The translations under genes and the position numbers were made by a program. The notes beneath the pieces were generated by a model. It did not search any database. It saw nothing but the letters and a program-made list of their open reading frames with translations, and was not told where the DNA came from. A DNA stretch of 14,205 nucleotides from Bacteroidota bacterium (GTDB lineage: Bacteria; Bacteroidota; Bacteroidia; Bacteroidales; Prolixibacteraceae), in the NCBI GenBank assembly GCA_023393265.1, contig JAEWME010000026.1:1-14205 (forward strand). The letters are read 5' to 3'. Shown one piece after another: positions 1-6,944 of the stretch. Position 1 is the first letter of the stretch; the number at the start of each line of letters is the position of its first letter.

Positions 1-635
1 AGCTTTTCCCGTTTTCCATCTTTCCGATATTTGATTTTGGTGTGCGATTCGAGTCGTTTCGCTCCGGTTACCCCAGCCGAAAAATAAATGTGATCCATCC
101 TGTTTTTAATTGGCACCTGAAATTCCATCAATAGCGGAACTTCCAGATATAGCAACGAAAACTTGGATTTTTGGTTAGAATCGAAATACAGATTTTCAGG
201 ATAGACCTTATCCGTTGCATCGGTTTTCAAAGTCGTGTTATTGTCGATGCGATAACTCTGGAAACTCAGTCCAAGCCCTGTAACCAAGCCAATGGTCCGC
301 CTGTGTTGCTGAATTCCTTTCGAATACTGCAAAATATTCAGGTTCAATGTATTCGATCTCAACAAATCATTATCAAGAAAACCCTGCTGACCGTTGGGAT
401 AGTTGCTGTAACTGGCCTGCGAAAACCCATTCAACCCAAATTCAACTCCGGCCCAGTGGCCTTCAAAATCGGCATCCCACGAAGATCCGCCGCCCTCATT
501 TACTAAATCCTGAACGTTGATCAACCCTGAAAGCCAGGATGAAGGGCTTTTCACGACTATAATGGAATCATTTTCCTGCCCGAACGAGCAGAAAGCAACT
601 AACAATGCCGCGAAAACCAAAAATGCCTGTCTCAT
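1..635 (-). CDS. Secreted outer-membrane beta-barrel protein, partial (3' end beyond window)
   Basis: The reading frame opens at an ATG at 635 and stays open for 211 codons to the window edge, so the C-terminus is missing. Residues 1-20 (MRQAFLVFAALLVAFCSFGQ) form a clear signal peptide. The rest alternates short polar and hydrophobic stretches, as in small porin-family (PorT-like) beta-barrels. It is a paralogue of the next gene upstream: FEGHWAGVEFGLNGFSQASY here matches FDGHWEGIEVGFNSFAKADY there, GLVTGLGLSFQSYRIDN matches GLVSGMGLSFNDYRFDN, and YLEVPLLMEFQVPI matches YLRVPLMLECQIPV. No enzyme motif is visible. A TAnnTTTG element at 683-690 could drive it separately from the genes before it. 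The barrel assignment rests on pattern and the paralogy is seen directly; the precise role is unknown. Confidence 0.85.
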   Translation of the reverse strand, partial: MRQAFLVFAALLVAFCSFGQENDSIIVVKSPSSWLSGLINVQDLVNEGGGSSWDADFEGHWAGVEFGLNGFSQASYSNYPNGQQGFLDNDLLRSNTLNLNILQYSKGIQQHRRTIGLVTGLGLSFQSYRIDNNTTLKTDATDKVYPENLYFDSNQKSKFSLLYLEVPLLMEFQVPIKNRMDHIYFSAGVTGAKRLESHTKIKYRKDGKREK

Positions 636-682
636 ACCAATGTTTTTCAATGAAGACGGTCAACCGGGACAAAAATTTTATA

Positions 683-690
683 CAAAAGTA
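683..690 (-). promoter_or_regulatory. Candidate Bacteroidota -7 element for the second barrel gene
   Basis: The minus strand reads TACTTTTG, a full match to the TAnnTTTG element. It lies about 48 bases upstream of the ATG at 635. No TTTG is seen at the expected -33 spacing. The same ten bases, TTACTTTTGT, occur upstream of the dCMP deaminase gene. Confidence 0.4.
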
Positions 691-713
691 AGCAATCAAA
701 ACAAGAAAGGAGC

Positions 714-748
714 TTATCCTGCTGGATAAACTCCCTTCGGAGGGTGTT
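714..748 (-). terminator. Double-hairpin region, possible terminator or attenuator between the two barrel genes
   Basis: Two adjoining inverted repeats follow the stop codon at 763. The first (729-748) has arms AACTCCCT and AGGGTGTT around TCGG, with one T-T mismatch. The second (714-729) is TTATCC-TGCT-GGATAA, with perfect arms. They share base 729. On the minus strand they lead into a T-rich but interrupted run (TTTCTTGTTTTG). This fits partial termination before the promoter at 683-690. The U-tract is weak, so it could instead be an mRNA-stabilising structure. Confidence 0.4.
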
Positions 749-762
749 GAACGAATGAGGAA

Positions 763-1632
763 TTAATCTGTAAGGCTGATTCCAACGGTGAAAGGAGTGA
801 GTTTCGGGCCTTTGCCGTCTTCGAACAAAGGATTAAGGCTGTAATTAGCAAACAATGCAATTCCTTTGTAACCAATTCGGGCTGTAGCTTCGTATTTGAA
901 TGAATTGATATAGAAACCACTGCGGTCTTTATCCTTTGTGTCGCCGTGCTTTACTTTTGTGTGCGAACCGATTTTTACACCTCCGATTAAACCGCCGCTG
1001 ATATACAGTCTGCCTTCGTTGTCGTTAACCGGAATTTGACATTCGAGCATAAGTGGCACCCTTAAATAGGACACGGAAAGTTTTGTTTTCGACAAATTGT
1101 CGTATGTCAGCGGAACAGCGCCTACCATCAGCGGGCCTTTATCGAGCGTATAAGGATTATCGAACCGGTAATCGTTGAAGCTCAATCCCATACCTGAAAC
1201 TAAGCCGACGTACGATTTTGCCAATCCAATATTCAGTTCGTAGAAGTTGAAATCAAATTCGAGCGATTTGCCCTGATTGAGCGACATAAATTCCACATCA
1301 TTGTAAAGGCTGTAATCGGCTTTTGCAAATGAATTAAAACCCACTTCAATGCCTTCCCAATGCCCGTCGAATTTACCTTGCTTTCTGCGGTTGTCTTTCT
1401 TCTTGCCCCAAATGTATTCAACACCACCGTCGCGGTTAATTACAACAACATCTTTGCTACCCATCTTTACGATGGTTGTGTCGGGTTTTGCAGCCGGGGC
1501 TACAGTGTCAGCAGGTGCTGCAACCGAAACTTCAGGAACTACGTCAGGTGATGAACTTTGTGCTGTGGCGCCCAGCGAAAGAGTAGTGAGGGCTGCTGCG
1601 AGGATGTAAATAATTGTTTTCATGGCTTTCAT
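763..1632 (-). CDS. Secreted outer-membrane beta-barrel protein (porin family, PorT-like)
   Basis: A 289-residue exported protein. The N-terminus MKAMKTIIYILAAALTTLSLGATAQ is a signal peptide with likely cleavage after ATAQ; an in-frame ATG three codons in (at 1623) would give a more typical signal and is a fair alternative start. Residues 26-55 are a low-complexity Ala/Pro/Val linker. From about residue 85 the chain alternates short beta-strand-like segments up to the C-terminus, as in small outer-membrane barrels. The protein is paralogous to the partial gene downstream. It lies 51 bases after the anti-sigma gene on the same strand, so it is probably co-transcribed with that sigma/anti-sigma pair and may be its target or its cell-surface partner. 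The function is inferred from context only. Confidence 0.85.
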   Translation of the reverse strand: MKAMKTIIYILAAALTTLSLGATAQSSSPDVVPEVSVAAPADTVAPAAKPDTTIVKMGSKDVVVINRDGGVEYIWGKKKDNRRKQGKFDGHWEGIEVGFNSFAKADYSLYNDVEFMSLNQGKSLEFDFNFYELNIGLAKSYVGLVSGMGLSFNDYRFDNPYTLDKGPLMVGAVPLTYDNLSKTKLSVSYLRVPLMLECQIPVNDNEGRLYISGGLIGGVKIGSHTKVKHGDTKDKDRSGFYINSFKYEATARIGYKGIALFANYSLNPLFEDGKGPKLTPFTVGISLTD

Positions 1633-1673
1633 TTTAAAATTTGTCCGTAGGACGGAGAGACATTTTAAAATGT
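1630..1673. repeat. Pair of AT-rich palindromic repeats around the start of the barrel gene
   Basis: The 11-mer CATTTTAAAAT occurs at 1630-1640 and again at 1661-1671. The second copy extends to a perfect 14-base palindrome ACATTTTAAAATGT (1660-1673), and the core ATTTTAAAAT of the first copy (1631-1640) is also a perfect palindrome. Between them lies a short inverted repeat, GTCC-GTA-GGAC (1643-1653). The first copy abuts the ATG at 1632, so a bound protein could affect expression of the barrel gene. The pattern is seen directly and the role is a guess. Confidence 0.45.
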
Positions 1674-1683
1674 TACAGCCTTT

Positions 1684-2727
1684 TTAATCTTTTTTTATCG
1701 GAATCGAAAAAGCCAGTAGTTTACTGTCAAAATCGACGGAAGTAATCTTGCCGTTTTTCTCGCGATAAACGATTCTTTCTCCTGAAAGCTCGGATGCCAG
1801 CCCCAAACCAGCCCGAAGCAAACGACGGGCAGAAAGCAGGCCTTCTTCACCGGCTTTCTTTGCCTGCATGGCAAGAAATTCATCTACAGTTATCACTTTT
1901 GTACCTCCAGCCTCCGGCAAAGTAGTTACTGAAGGCGATATAATCAACTGACCTGTTGGCAGTTCAGCTTCCAACAAAGCGGTTCGCGATTCCATCATGG
2001 CCAAAGTAGACGTTTCCCGCTCCGGAAAATCCAGTGATTTCACCTGCTTTTCCTCGGTATGCTTTTGTTCCTTTTCAACAACTGGCTGGGTCTTTTCAGG
2101 TTTTACCTCTTTTACAGGTGATTTATTTTCGGCTATAGCTGTTTCGGTTGGGGCTTTTTCTTCAGGAACCTGAGATTGCTCAGGCTTCACAATTGTCTGG
2201 GCTGTCCGAGGCTGAGTTTTCGAAGTAACCGGGCTGCGCTGCGATTCATAAATTGCATTGATTCCCCAAACGAGCGCAACAACTGCAGCCGCGCGAGCCA
2301 CCCAATTCATCACAATAACCGGTCGCGATTTTCTGTATAATTTCTGTTTATCCGGAAAACGAACTGCCGAATCAGGAGTGAGTTTAGCTTTCCTGAAAAG
2401 TTCGTACTCTTTTTGCAATTCAGGATGTAACAACAAGTATGATTCAAAGGCTTTTCGCTCTTCATCGTTCATATCGCCTTCCAAATGAGCAATCATTTTT
2501 ATTTCTGAAGATTTCCTGGCATCTTCACCTGTCTTGTATAAGCTGTTTTTTCCGGCATAAACGATTTCTTCCTCATCGAGTTTCAGGCTTTCAATTCCAT
2601 GAAGCTCTTCTTTCAGGTCGGGATTTTGTTCCAAAAAATCCAAAAACTGATCTATCTGATCTTCTGCAAGATTGCCATCGAGAAAATCGAGGAAATAGGG
2701 TTCGTAGTTGTCTCTTGTAATTGTCAT
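1684..2727 (-). CDS. Membrane-bound anti-sigma factor for the adjacent ECF sigma factor
   Basis: A 347-residue single-pass membrane protein. Residues 7-45 and 75-113 are two copies of one acidic helical module: FLDGNLAEDQIDQFLDFLEQ in the first and HLEGDMNDEERKAFESYLLL in the second, followed by NPDLKEE and HPELQKE. Residues 140-160 are the membrane span (NWVARAAAVVALVWGINAIY). Residues 161-230 form a Pro/Lys/Glu/Gln-rich spacer, expected in the periplasm, and residues 275-345 a more conserved-looking tail. Its ATG overlaps the sigma gene stop by four bases (ATGA), which indicates translational coupling and a sigma/anti-sigma pair. The N-terminal modules probably hold the sigma factor at the membrane; the tail probably senses an envelope signal. 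No zinc-finger Cys/His set is present, unlike the other non-FecR anti-sigma factor in this window. Confidence 0.8.
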   Translation of the reverse strand: MTITRDNYEPYFLDFLDGNLAEDQIDQFLDFLEQNPDLKEELHGIESLKLDEEEIVYAGKNSLYKTGEDARKSSEIKMIAHLEGDMNDEERKAFESYLLLHPELQKEYELFRKAKLTPDSAVRFPDKQKLYRKSRPVIVMNWVARAAAVVALVWGINAIYESQRSPVTSKTQPRTAQTIVKPEQSQVPEEKAPTETAIAENKSPVKEVKPEKTQPVVEKEQKHTEEKQVKSLDFPERETSTLAMMESRTALLEAELPTGQLIISPSVTTLPEAGGTKVITVDEFLAMQAKKAGEEGLLSARRLLRAGLGLASELSGERIVYREKNGKITSVDFDSKLLAFSIPIKKD

Positions 2728-3209
2728 ACCAACAGTTCCATTTTACCAATGTAATTCTTCAGAAAAACCCTTGCCCGGTAAATATATACTTTTACCTGCG
2801 GCTCGGATAGTGAAGTGATGTCTCCAATCTCCTTATAGGAGTATCCTTCGTAATCGCGGAGCATGACCACCGTCCGTTGTATTTCGGGCAGTTGCTCCAC
2901 AGCAATCTTCAGTATTTCCGACAAATCGGAATATTGTTCCTGATGCGATTCTTCCGGAAATTTATGGTCTTCGATGTATGTTTGCCGTTTGTCTTTCCGC
3001 AGAATATCGATCATCGTGTGGTAAGCGGTTGTAAACAGGTACGACTTCACCTTGTCGAAACTCACGTTTTCGGCGGTTCGCCAAAGCTTTTCGTAGCTGT
3101 CCTGAACGATGTCGCGGGCACGCTCTTCATCCCTGATATTCTTCAGGATAAAGCGAAAAACATTATCAGAATAAAGATCAACCGACTGGTTGTACTCGCT
3201 AACATTCAT
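2724..3209 (-). CDS. ECF RNA polymerase sigma factor (sigma-70 family)
   Basis: At 161 residues this is a short sigma factor with only regions 2 and 4. Region 2 spans about residues 8-75, with the core-binding stretch ARDIVQDSYEKLWR and the helix YLFTTAYHTMIDILRKDKRQ. Region 4 spans about 98-153, with the helix-turn-helix around YSYKEIGDITSLSEPQVKVY, which would read the -35 element. The stop codon overlaps the start of the anti-sigma gene. The gene begins 39 bases after the S41 protease gene with no good terminator between them, so it is probably transcribed from the upstream promoter as well as from any promoter of its own. The regulon is unknown; the two barrel genes downstream are the obvious candidates. 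Confidence 0.92.
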   Translation of the reverse strand: MNVSEYNQSVDLYSDNVFRFILKNIRDEERARDIVQDSYEKLWRTAENVSFDKVKSYLFTTAYHTMIDILRKDKRQTYIEDHKFPEESHQEQYSDLSEILKIAVEQLPEIQRTVVMLRDYEGYSYKEIGDITSLSEPQVKVYIYRARVFLKNYIGKMELLV

Positions 3210-3248
3210 AGCAGTCGCTCACTTTTTTTGAGTAGGACGCACTGTTGC

Positions 3249-4877
3249 CTATTTTGTTACAGCAGTCGCAAGATTTTGCTGAATAGGTGTTTTAACTTTC
3301 TGAATTGCTTCGAGCAAAGTTTTGTCGATGTTCCTGATAATCGGATAAAAACCTTCTTCGCCAATGATGTTTCGGGCAATATAAGCTTTCACCTGATTGT
3401 TGATCACATCCGCCGAAACTTTAAGATCAGCCGCAGATGGCTTCACTCCCTTTTTCTCGGCATAAGCAACAAACTCGTTTAAAATACCATTTCCGCCAAG
3501 GTATTTTTCAAATTCTCCGGCCGAATGCATTGCCGAAAGTTTTTCGCGATGGCTGTCTGCATAGTCAAGTGCGAACTGATAAACCAAACCTTTCTGCGTG
3601 ATTTTTGAGAAATAGGGCGAATAACCCGAAGTATCAGCAGGGACAAAGAAATCAGGCATAATGCCGCCACCACCATGTACAACCCTGCCTGAAAGTGTTT
3701 TATACTTCACAGTATCGGAATAATGAATGGAATCTGCCCGCTGAAACTCACCGTGAATAGCCCGATCCATGATGTCTTTATAATATTGTTCATTTCCTTT
3801 GTCGTAAGGTTTCTGGATGCAACGGCCACTCGGTGTATAGTAGCGTGCAACAGTCAAACGTACAGCACTTCCGTCGTTAAACGGAATTTGCTCCTGAACA
3901 AGGCCTTTCCCAAACGACCGGCGTCCAATAATCCAGCCACGGTCGTTGTCCTGGATAGCTCCGGCAAAAATTTCACTGGCCGAGGCAGAAAAATCGTCAA
4001 CCAGCACAACAATGCCTTTTTCGCGAAATGCACCACGACTATCGGCCTGGTATGTTTTACGAGCCTGGGCATTTCCCTGCGTATAAACAATTAACTCGCC
4101 TTTATCAAGAAATTCATTCACCATGCGAATCACCGCATTGAGGTAACCACCGGGATTTCCTCGCAAGTCAACAATGACACTTTTCATACCCAGTTGGTCA
4201 AGCTTTTTCATTCCGTCCATGAATTCCTCATAGGTTTTTTCGCCAAAGCGGCTGACTTTTATGTAGCCTGTATTGTCGTCAATCATATAACTCACGTCGA
4301 CACTGTAAATCGGGATATCGCCACGGATAATGTCGAAAGGTATCATTTCATGGAAGCCTCTGCGCTTGATGCCAACTTTCACATGAGTGCCTTTTTCGCC
4401 GCGCAGTTTGTTCAACACTTTTTCGTTCTTCAGTCCTTTTCCGGCCAAAAGTGTGTCGTTAACAGTCACGATACGGTCGCCCGGAAGGATGCCCAGTTTC
4501 GACGACGGGCCGCCCGAAATAACATCAACCACCATCACTGTATCGTTTTGAATTGAAAACTGCACCCCAATGCCACCAAAATTACCACGCATTTCTTCTT
4601 CTACTCCAACCAGCTCCTTCGCCGGAATATAAGTTGTATGCGGATCGAGATTTTTTAACATCTCCGGAATGGTTTTTTCAATCAGCGAATCAGTTGAAAT
4701 AGAGTCGACATAGGCGCTTTGAATAAGGTCGACGATTGCATCTATTTTGTTAGCCTTGGATGACTGCGCATAATGATCCCCGGCATTCCGGTTGAGTTTG
4801 TTGCCAAGAAAAATACCGACAACCAGCGTAATTGCCACGATTATCGGGATAAAAACTGAATATTTTAAGTTTCTCAT
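3249..4877 (-). CDS. ctpA: C-terminal processing peptidase, S41 family (CtpA/Prc-like) with PDZ domain
   Basis: A 542-residue periplasmic serine protease that cuts substrates at exposed C-termini. Residues 5-24 are a hydrophobic anchor or uncleaved signal (SVFIPIIVAITLVVGIFLG). A PDZ domain covers about 92-172, with the ligand-loop region near GGIGVQF and the motif LGILPGDRI. The S41 core follows, with VIVDLRGNPGG (235-244), then DDFSASASEIFAGA (294-307), which supplies the nucleophile Ser299, and GRRSFGKG (318-325), which supplies the general base Lys324. The 25-residue Ser-Lys spacing is the family norm. The tail after about residue 355 is longer than the minimal enzyme. It follows the dCMP deaminase gene by 40 bases and precedes an ECF sigma/anti-sigma pair by 39, so it is probably in the same transcript. 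Prc-type proteases are known to trim FecR-type anti-sigma factors in Pseudomonas; a similar link here is speculation. Confidence 0.95.
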   Translation of the reverse strand: MRNLKYSVFIPIIVAITLVVGIFLGNKLNRNAGDHYAQSSKANKIDAIVDLIQSAYVDSISTDSLIEKTIPEMLKNLDPHTTYIPAKELVGVEEEMRGNFGGIGVQFSIQNDTVMVVDVISGGPSSKLGILPGDRIVTVNDTLLAGKGLKNEKVLNKLRGEKGTHVKVGIKRRGFHEMIPFDIIRGDIPIYSVDVSYMIDDNTGYIKVSRFGEKTYEEFMDGMKKLDQLGMKSVIVDLRGNPGGYLNAVIRMVNEFLDKGELIVYTQGNAQARKTYQADSRGAFREKGIVVLVDDFSASASEIFAGAIQDNDRGWIIGRRSFGKGLVQEQIPFNDGSAVRLTVARYYTPSGRCIQKPYDKGNEQYYKDIMDRAIHGEFQRADSIHYSDTVKYKTLSGRVVHGGGGIMPDFFVPADTSGYSPYFSKITQKGLVYQFALDYADSHREKLSAMHSAGEFEKYLGGNGILNEFVAYAEKKGVKPSAADLKVSADVINNQVKAYIARNIIGEEGFYPIIRNIDKTLLEAIQKVKTPIQQNLATAVTK

Positions 4878-4917
4878 GATTTGTCTGTAATGTTATTTGC
4901 TTCCGAGGAAGTGCTTC

Positions 4918-5361
4918 CTACATATCAATACTCACCTGAATTACTTCAATATTGGCTTTTTCAAGTAATTCAACTCCGTCGTTTATGTGATAATTCTCGA
5001 AAAAAACCACCCTTTTTATTCCGGCCTGAACGATCAGTTTAGAGCATTCCAGGCAGGGAGACGAGGTTACATATAAAGTTGCTCCATCGCTGCTGTTGTT
5101 CGACTTGGCCACTTTAGTGATTGCATTTGCCTCAGCATGTAGAACGTATGGATAGGTTTTGTTGTTTTCGTCTTCGCAGTTATTCTCAAATCCCGAAGGA
5201 GTTCCGTTATAACCATCAGAAATAATCATTTTGTCTTTCACGAGCAAAGCACCAACCTGACGCCTCTTGCAATAGGAGTTTTGTGCCCAGATGGCTGCCA
5301 TTTTCAGGTATCGCTGGTCGAGAAGATATTGCTTGCTGTTTTGTTCGGGTTCATTTTTCAT
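4918..5361 (-). CDS. dCMP deaminase (zinc-dependent cytidine/deoxycytidylate deaminase family)
   Basis: A 147-residue cytoplasmic enzyme of the type that converts dCMP to dUMP plus ammonia and so feeds thymidylate synthesis. The zinc site is complete: His75 in HAEANA with the proton-shuttle Glu77, and Cys103 and Cys106 in PCLECSK. The nucleotide-binding motif YNGTPSG (51-57) and the CKRRQVGALLV segment (31-41) are typical of dCMP deaminases rather than of cytidine or guanine deaminases. The length is normal for the bacterial family. It appears to be the first gene of the transcript that continues into the S41 protease; a TAnnTTTG element lies about 43 bases upstream of its ATG. Confidence 0.93.
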   Translation of the reverse strand: MKNEPEQNSKQYLLDQRYLKMAAIWAQNSYCKRRQVGALLVKDKMIISDGYNGTPSGFENNCEDENNKTYPYVLHAEANAITKVAKSNNSSDGATLYVTSSPCLECSKLIVQAGIKRVVFFENYHINDGVELLEKANIEVIQVSIDM

Positions 5362-5403
5362 GGCTATCGGCTAATTATTCTGTTTTCCAATTTTGTAATC
5401 CGA

Positions 5404-5411
5404 CAAAAGTA
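5404..5411 (-). promoter_or_regulatory. Candidate Bacteroidota -7 element for the dCMP deaminase operon
   Basis: The minus strand reads TACTTTTG, an exact TAnnTTTG match, 43 bases upstream of the ATG at 5361 and downstream of the terminator at 5450-5483. No TTTG is seen at the -33 spacing, so the call rests on this element and its position. Confidence 0.42.
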
Positions 5412-5449
5412 ACGATTGATCTGTATCGATATTTCACTATCTGTTACAA

Positions 5450-5483
5450 AAAAACGTCCACCTTTAATCAGATGGACGTTTTT
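5450..5483 (-). terminator. Rho-independent terminator of the response-regulator gene
   Basis: A perfect 11-base inverted repeat, AAAAACGTCCA / TGGACGTTTTT, lies around a 12-base loop, 21 bases after the stop codon at 5504. On the minus strand the stem ends in a run of seven T. The A-rich left side makes it potentially bidirectional, although no plus-strand gene is nearby. Confidence 0.85.
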
Positions 5484-5503
5484 CAAGAATATAAGTACTT
5501 CGT

Positions 5504-5878
5504 TTATTTCAGAAATTTTTCGACAACGCCAAGTAAATCTTTCGATTTGATGGGCTTCGCCAGATAATCATCGCACCCGGCATCCAGCGCTTTCTCGCGG
5601 TCGTCCGACATGGCAAAAGCAGTTTGGGCAATAATAGGCAGAGACGGAAATTTCTTTTTCAGGATTTGGGTTGCCTCGTAACCGTTCATTTCAGGCATTT
5701 GTAAATCCATAAAAACCAAATCAATATTGTCGTGCTCATCACAAATCTGAACGGCTTCCAACCCGTTTTTTGCCCAGAAAATGGTTGCACTCAGCTTGCT
5801 CAAAACTGCCTTAAGGTACAGAAAGTTCGACTCGACATCCTCCGCAATCAATATATTTGGAAATACATTTTCACTCAT
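5504..5878 (-). CDS. Stand-alone response regulator (receiver domain only)
   Basis: This 124-residue protein is a single receiver (REC) domain with no DNA-binding or enzymatic output. All the key residues are present: acidic pair Glu13-Asp14 (IAEDVESN), phospho-acceptor Asp58 (VFMDLQMPEMNG), switch Thr86 (AQTAFA) and Lys108 (LAKPIKS). The sequence resembles the receiver domains found at the C-termini of hybrid histidine kinases, so it probably acts as a phosphate carrier or a protein-binding switch in the cytoplasm. No histidine kinase or HPt gene lies in the window. It is a single-gene transcript, with a -7 element at 5916-5923 and a strong terminator at 5450-5483. Its partner kinase cannot be named. 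Confidence 0.92.
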   Translation of the reverse strand: MSENVFPNILIAEDVESNFLYLKAVLSKLSATIFWAKNGLEAVQICDEHDNIDLVFMDLQMPEMNGYEATQILKKKFPSLPIIAQTAFAMSDDREKALDAGCDDYLAKPIKSKDLLGVVEKFLK

Positions 5879-5915
5879 TTTACGGGTTTTCTTTGAAGTA
5901 TGACTTTACATCAAC

Positions 5916-5923
5916 CAAATATA
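5916..5923 (-). promoter_or_regulatory. Candidate Bacteroidota -7 element for the response regulator
   Basis: The minus strand reads TATATTTG, an exact TAnnTTTG match, 38 bases upstream of the ATG at 5878. No clear TTTG lies at the -33 position. Confidence 0.42.
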
Positions 5924-5971
5924 TTGAAACATTCGCTGAATTACTATTCTTTATCAAAAAAAATGAGGAAT

Positions 5972-5986
5972 GACCAAATTTTGGTC
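5972..5986. repeat. Inverted repeat GACCAAA-T-TTTGGTC upstream of the response regulator
   Basis: Perfect 7-base arms lie around one central base, about 50 bases upstream of the -7 element at 5916-5923. It has the size and symmetry of a dimeric regulator's operator. There is no T-run beside it, so it is a poor terminator candidate. The role is inferred from position only. Confidence 0.4.
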
Positions 5987-6042
5987 TCCTTTGGAAAACC
6001 CAGATATTTAAGGTGTGACTTTAAAATCTATACTTTAAGGAA

Positions 6043-6075
6043 AAGCCGGTCGGGAAATAAGAACCCAACCGACTT
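6043..6075 (-). terminator. Terminator of the ECF/DUF4097 operon
   Basis: On the minus strand AAGTCGGTTGGG and CCCGACCGGCTT pair over 12 positions (two of them G-U) around a 9-base loop, followed by TTTTCC. It starts 30 bases after the stop codon at 6105. Confidence 0.75.
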
Positions 6076-6104
6076 CCTTGCTGTCTATACCTGCTGTAGT
6101 GGTT

Positions 6105-6944
6105 TTACTTAGCAGATTTCTTCAAGTAAATATCACCATCCATGTTTTTCATCATCATTTCGGGGCCTCCCCCGTTTATCTTTCCGTAGACCCAATCTTC
6201 CTTTTTGATTTTATACAAGCCGGGAGCATTTGTTTTTTCTGTTTTCTCTGGAGTTTTGTCGATTACAACATCAAAATCGCTGTAGATTTCGCCATTGTCC
6301 GATTTCATTTTCAGGTTTGCTTTGGTCGTTGCCGGAAGTGTGACGCTCACATCCCCATTCAGTGTCGAAAAAGCCATTGGCGCATTGGGATCAACCTTGT
6401 TAAAAGTTACAACAATATCACCATTTACCGTATTGGCAACAACGGAACCGGAAATATTTGTCAGTGTTATTTTTTCGTTCGTATTACTAATTTCAAGTTC
6501 TCCCACTAAGTTCTCAACATTAATTTCTCCATCGTTTACAGTTCCCAGCTTAAGCTTCACATCCTGCGGAATTTTCAATTCCAGATCAACTGCTTTATTT
6601 GGATTTCCGGTGTTAATCGTGACGTTATTGTCTGCTTCTTTTGCAGTTACTTCAAAACCACCTCCAGAAGCAATTCTCTTCATACCGTTTACATTACTCC
6701 GCCGATCATTGTCATCTTCATTTCGTGGAGTGGCATTGATTACGACTTCACTACCTGTTGAACCCACAACTTTTATCGATCCGGTAACCAGTTGCACTTT
6801 TAACGAATATGATTTTCCGGGGCTGCTTAACGGAACGGTTAACTGCTCTGTTGAACTGCTCTGACCGAAGACATTCACACTAATAATCAGGCTTATAATT
6901 ACTAAACCCATCATTTTATTTTTCATGATTTTGTTTTTTAACAT
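6105..6944 (-). CDS. Secreted DUF4097-family protein (putative adhesin-like beta-repeat), second copy
   Basis: A 279-residue exported protein. It may start at the ATG at 6944, which overlaps the upstream stop codon by one base (TAATG), or at the in-frame ATG at 6926, which gives the more compact signal peptide MKNKMMGLVIISLIISVNVFGQ. The mature part is made of repeated short beta-strands with the turn motif NGDI or NGD, for example TVNGDIVVTF, TLNGDVSVTL, SDNGEIYSDF and NMDGDIYLKK, as in DUF4097 proteins, which are predicted to form a beta-helix-like stack. No catalytic motif is visible. It is a paralogue of the gene just upstream and shares its ending (GDIYLKK versus GDVYIKK). It is the last gene of an ECF sigma/anti-sigma operon; the biochemical role of the family is not established. 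Confidence 0.88.
   Translation of the reverse strand: MLKNKIMKNKMMGLVIISLIISVNVFGQSSSTEQLTVPLSSPGKSYSLKVQLVTGSIKVVGSTGSEVVINATPRNEDDNDRRSNVNGMKRIASGGGFEVTAKEADNNVTINTGNPNKAVDLELKIPQDVKLKLGTVNDGEINVENLVGELEISNTNEKITLTNISGSVVANTVNGDIVVTFNKVDPNAPMAFSTLNGDVSVTLPATTKANLKMKSDNGEIYSDFDVVIDKTPEKTEKTNAPGLYKIKKEDWVYGKINGGGPEMMMKNMDGDIYLKKSAK

Noticed and set aside
171..729. Plus-strand frames opposite the partial barrel gene
   Set aside because: The minus-strand frame has a signal peptide and a clear paralogue next door, so it is the real gene.
3210..3248. CTCA...TGAG repeat with a T-run between the protease and sigma genes
   Set aside because: The stem is only four bases, and on the transcribed strand the run is A rather than T, so it is not a terminator for these genes.
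3723..4094. Long plus-strand open frames opposite the S41 protease (also 4194-4556 and 2877-3482)
   Set aside because: They lie antisense to a gene with an intact catalytic motif set, have no recognisable domain, and look like mirror frames of it and of the adjoining sigma gene.
5900..6112. Small plus-strand frame in the gap between the response regulator and the DUF4097 operon
   Set aside because: It runs through the promoter, the palindrome and the terminator of the minus-strand genes, and its composition does not look like a real protein.
6295..6864. A 189-residue plus-strand frame opposite the second DUF4097 gene
   Set aside because: Ser/Thr/Phe-rich composition is what the complement of a beta-repeat gene gives; no start signal or family match is visible.
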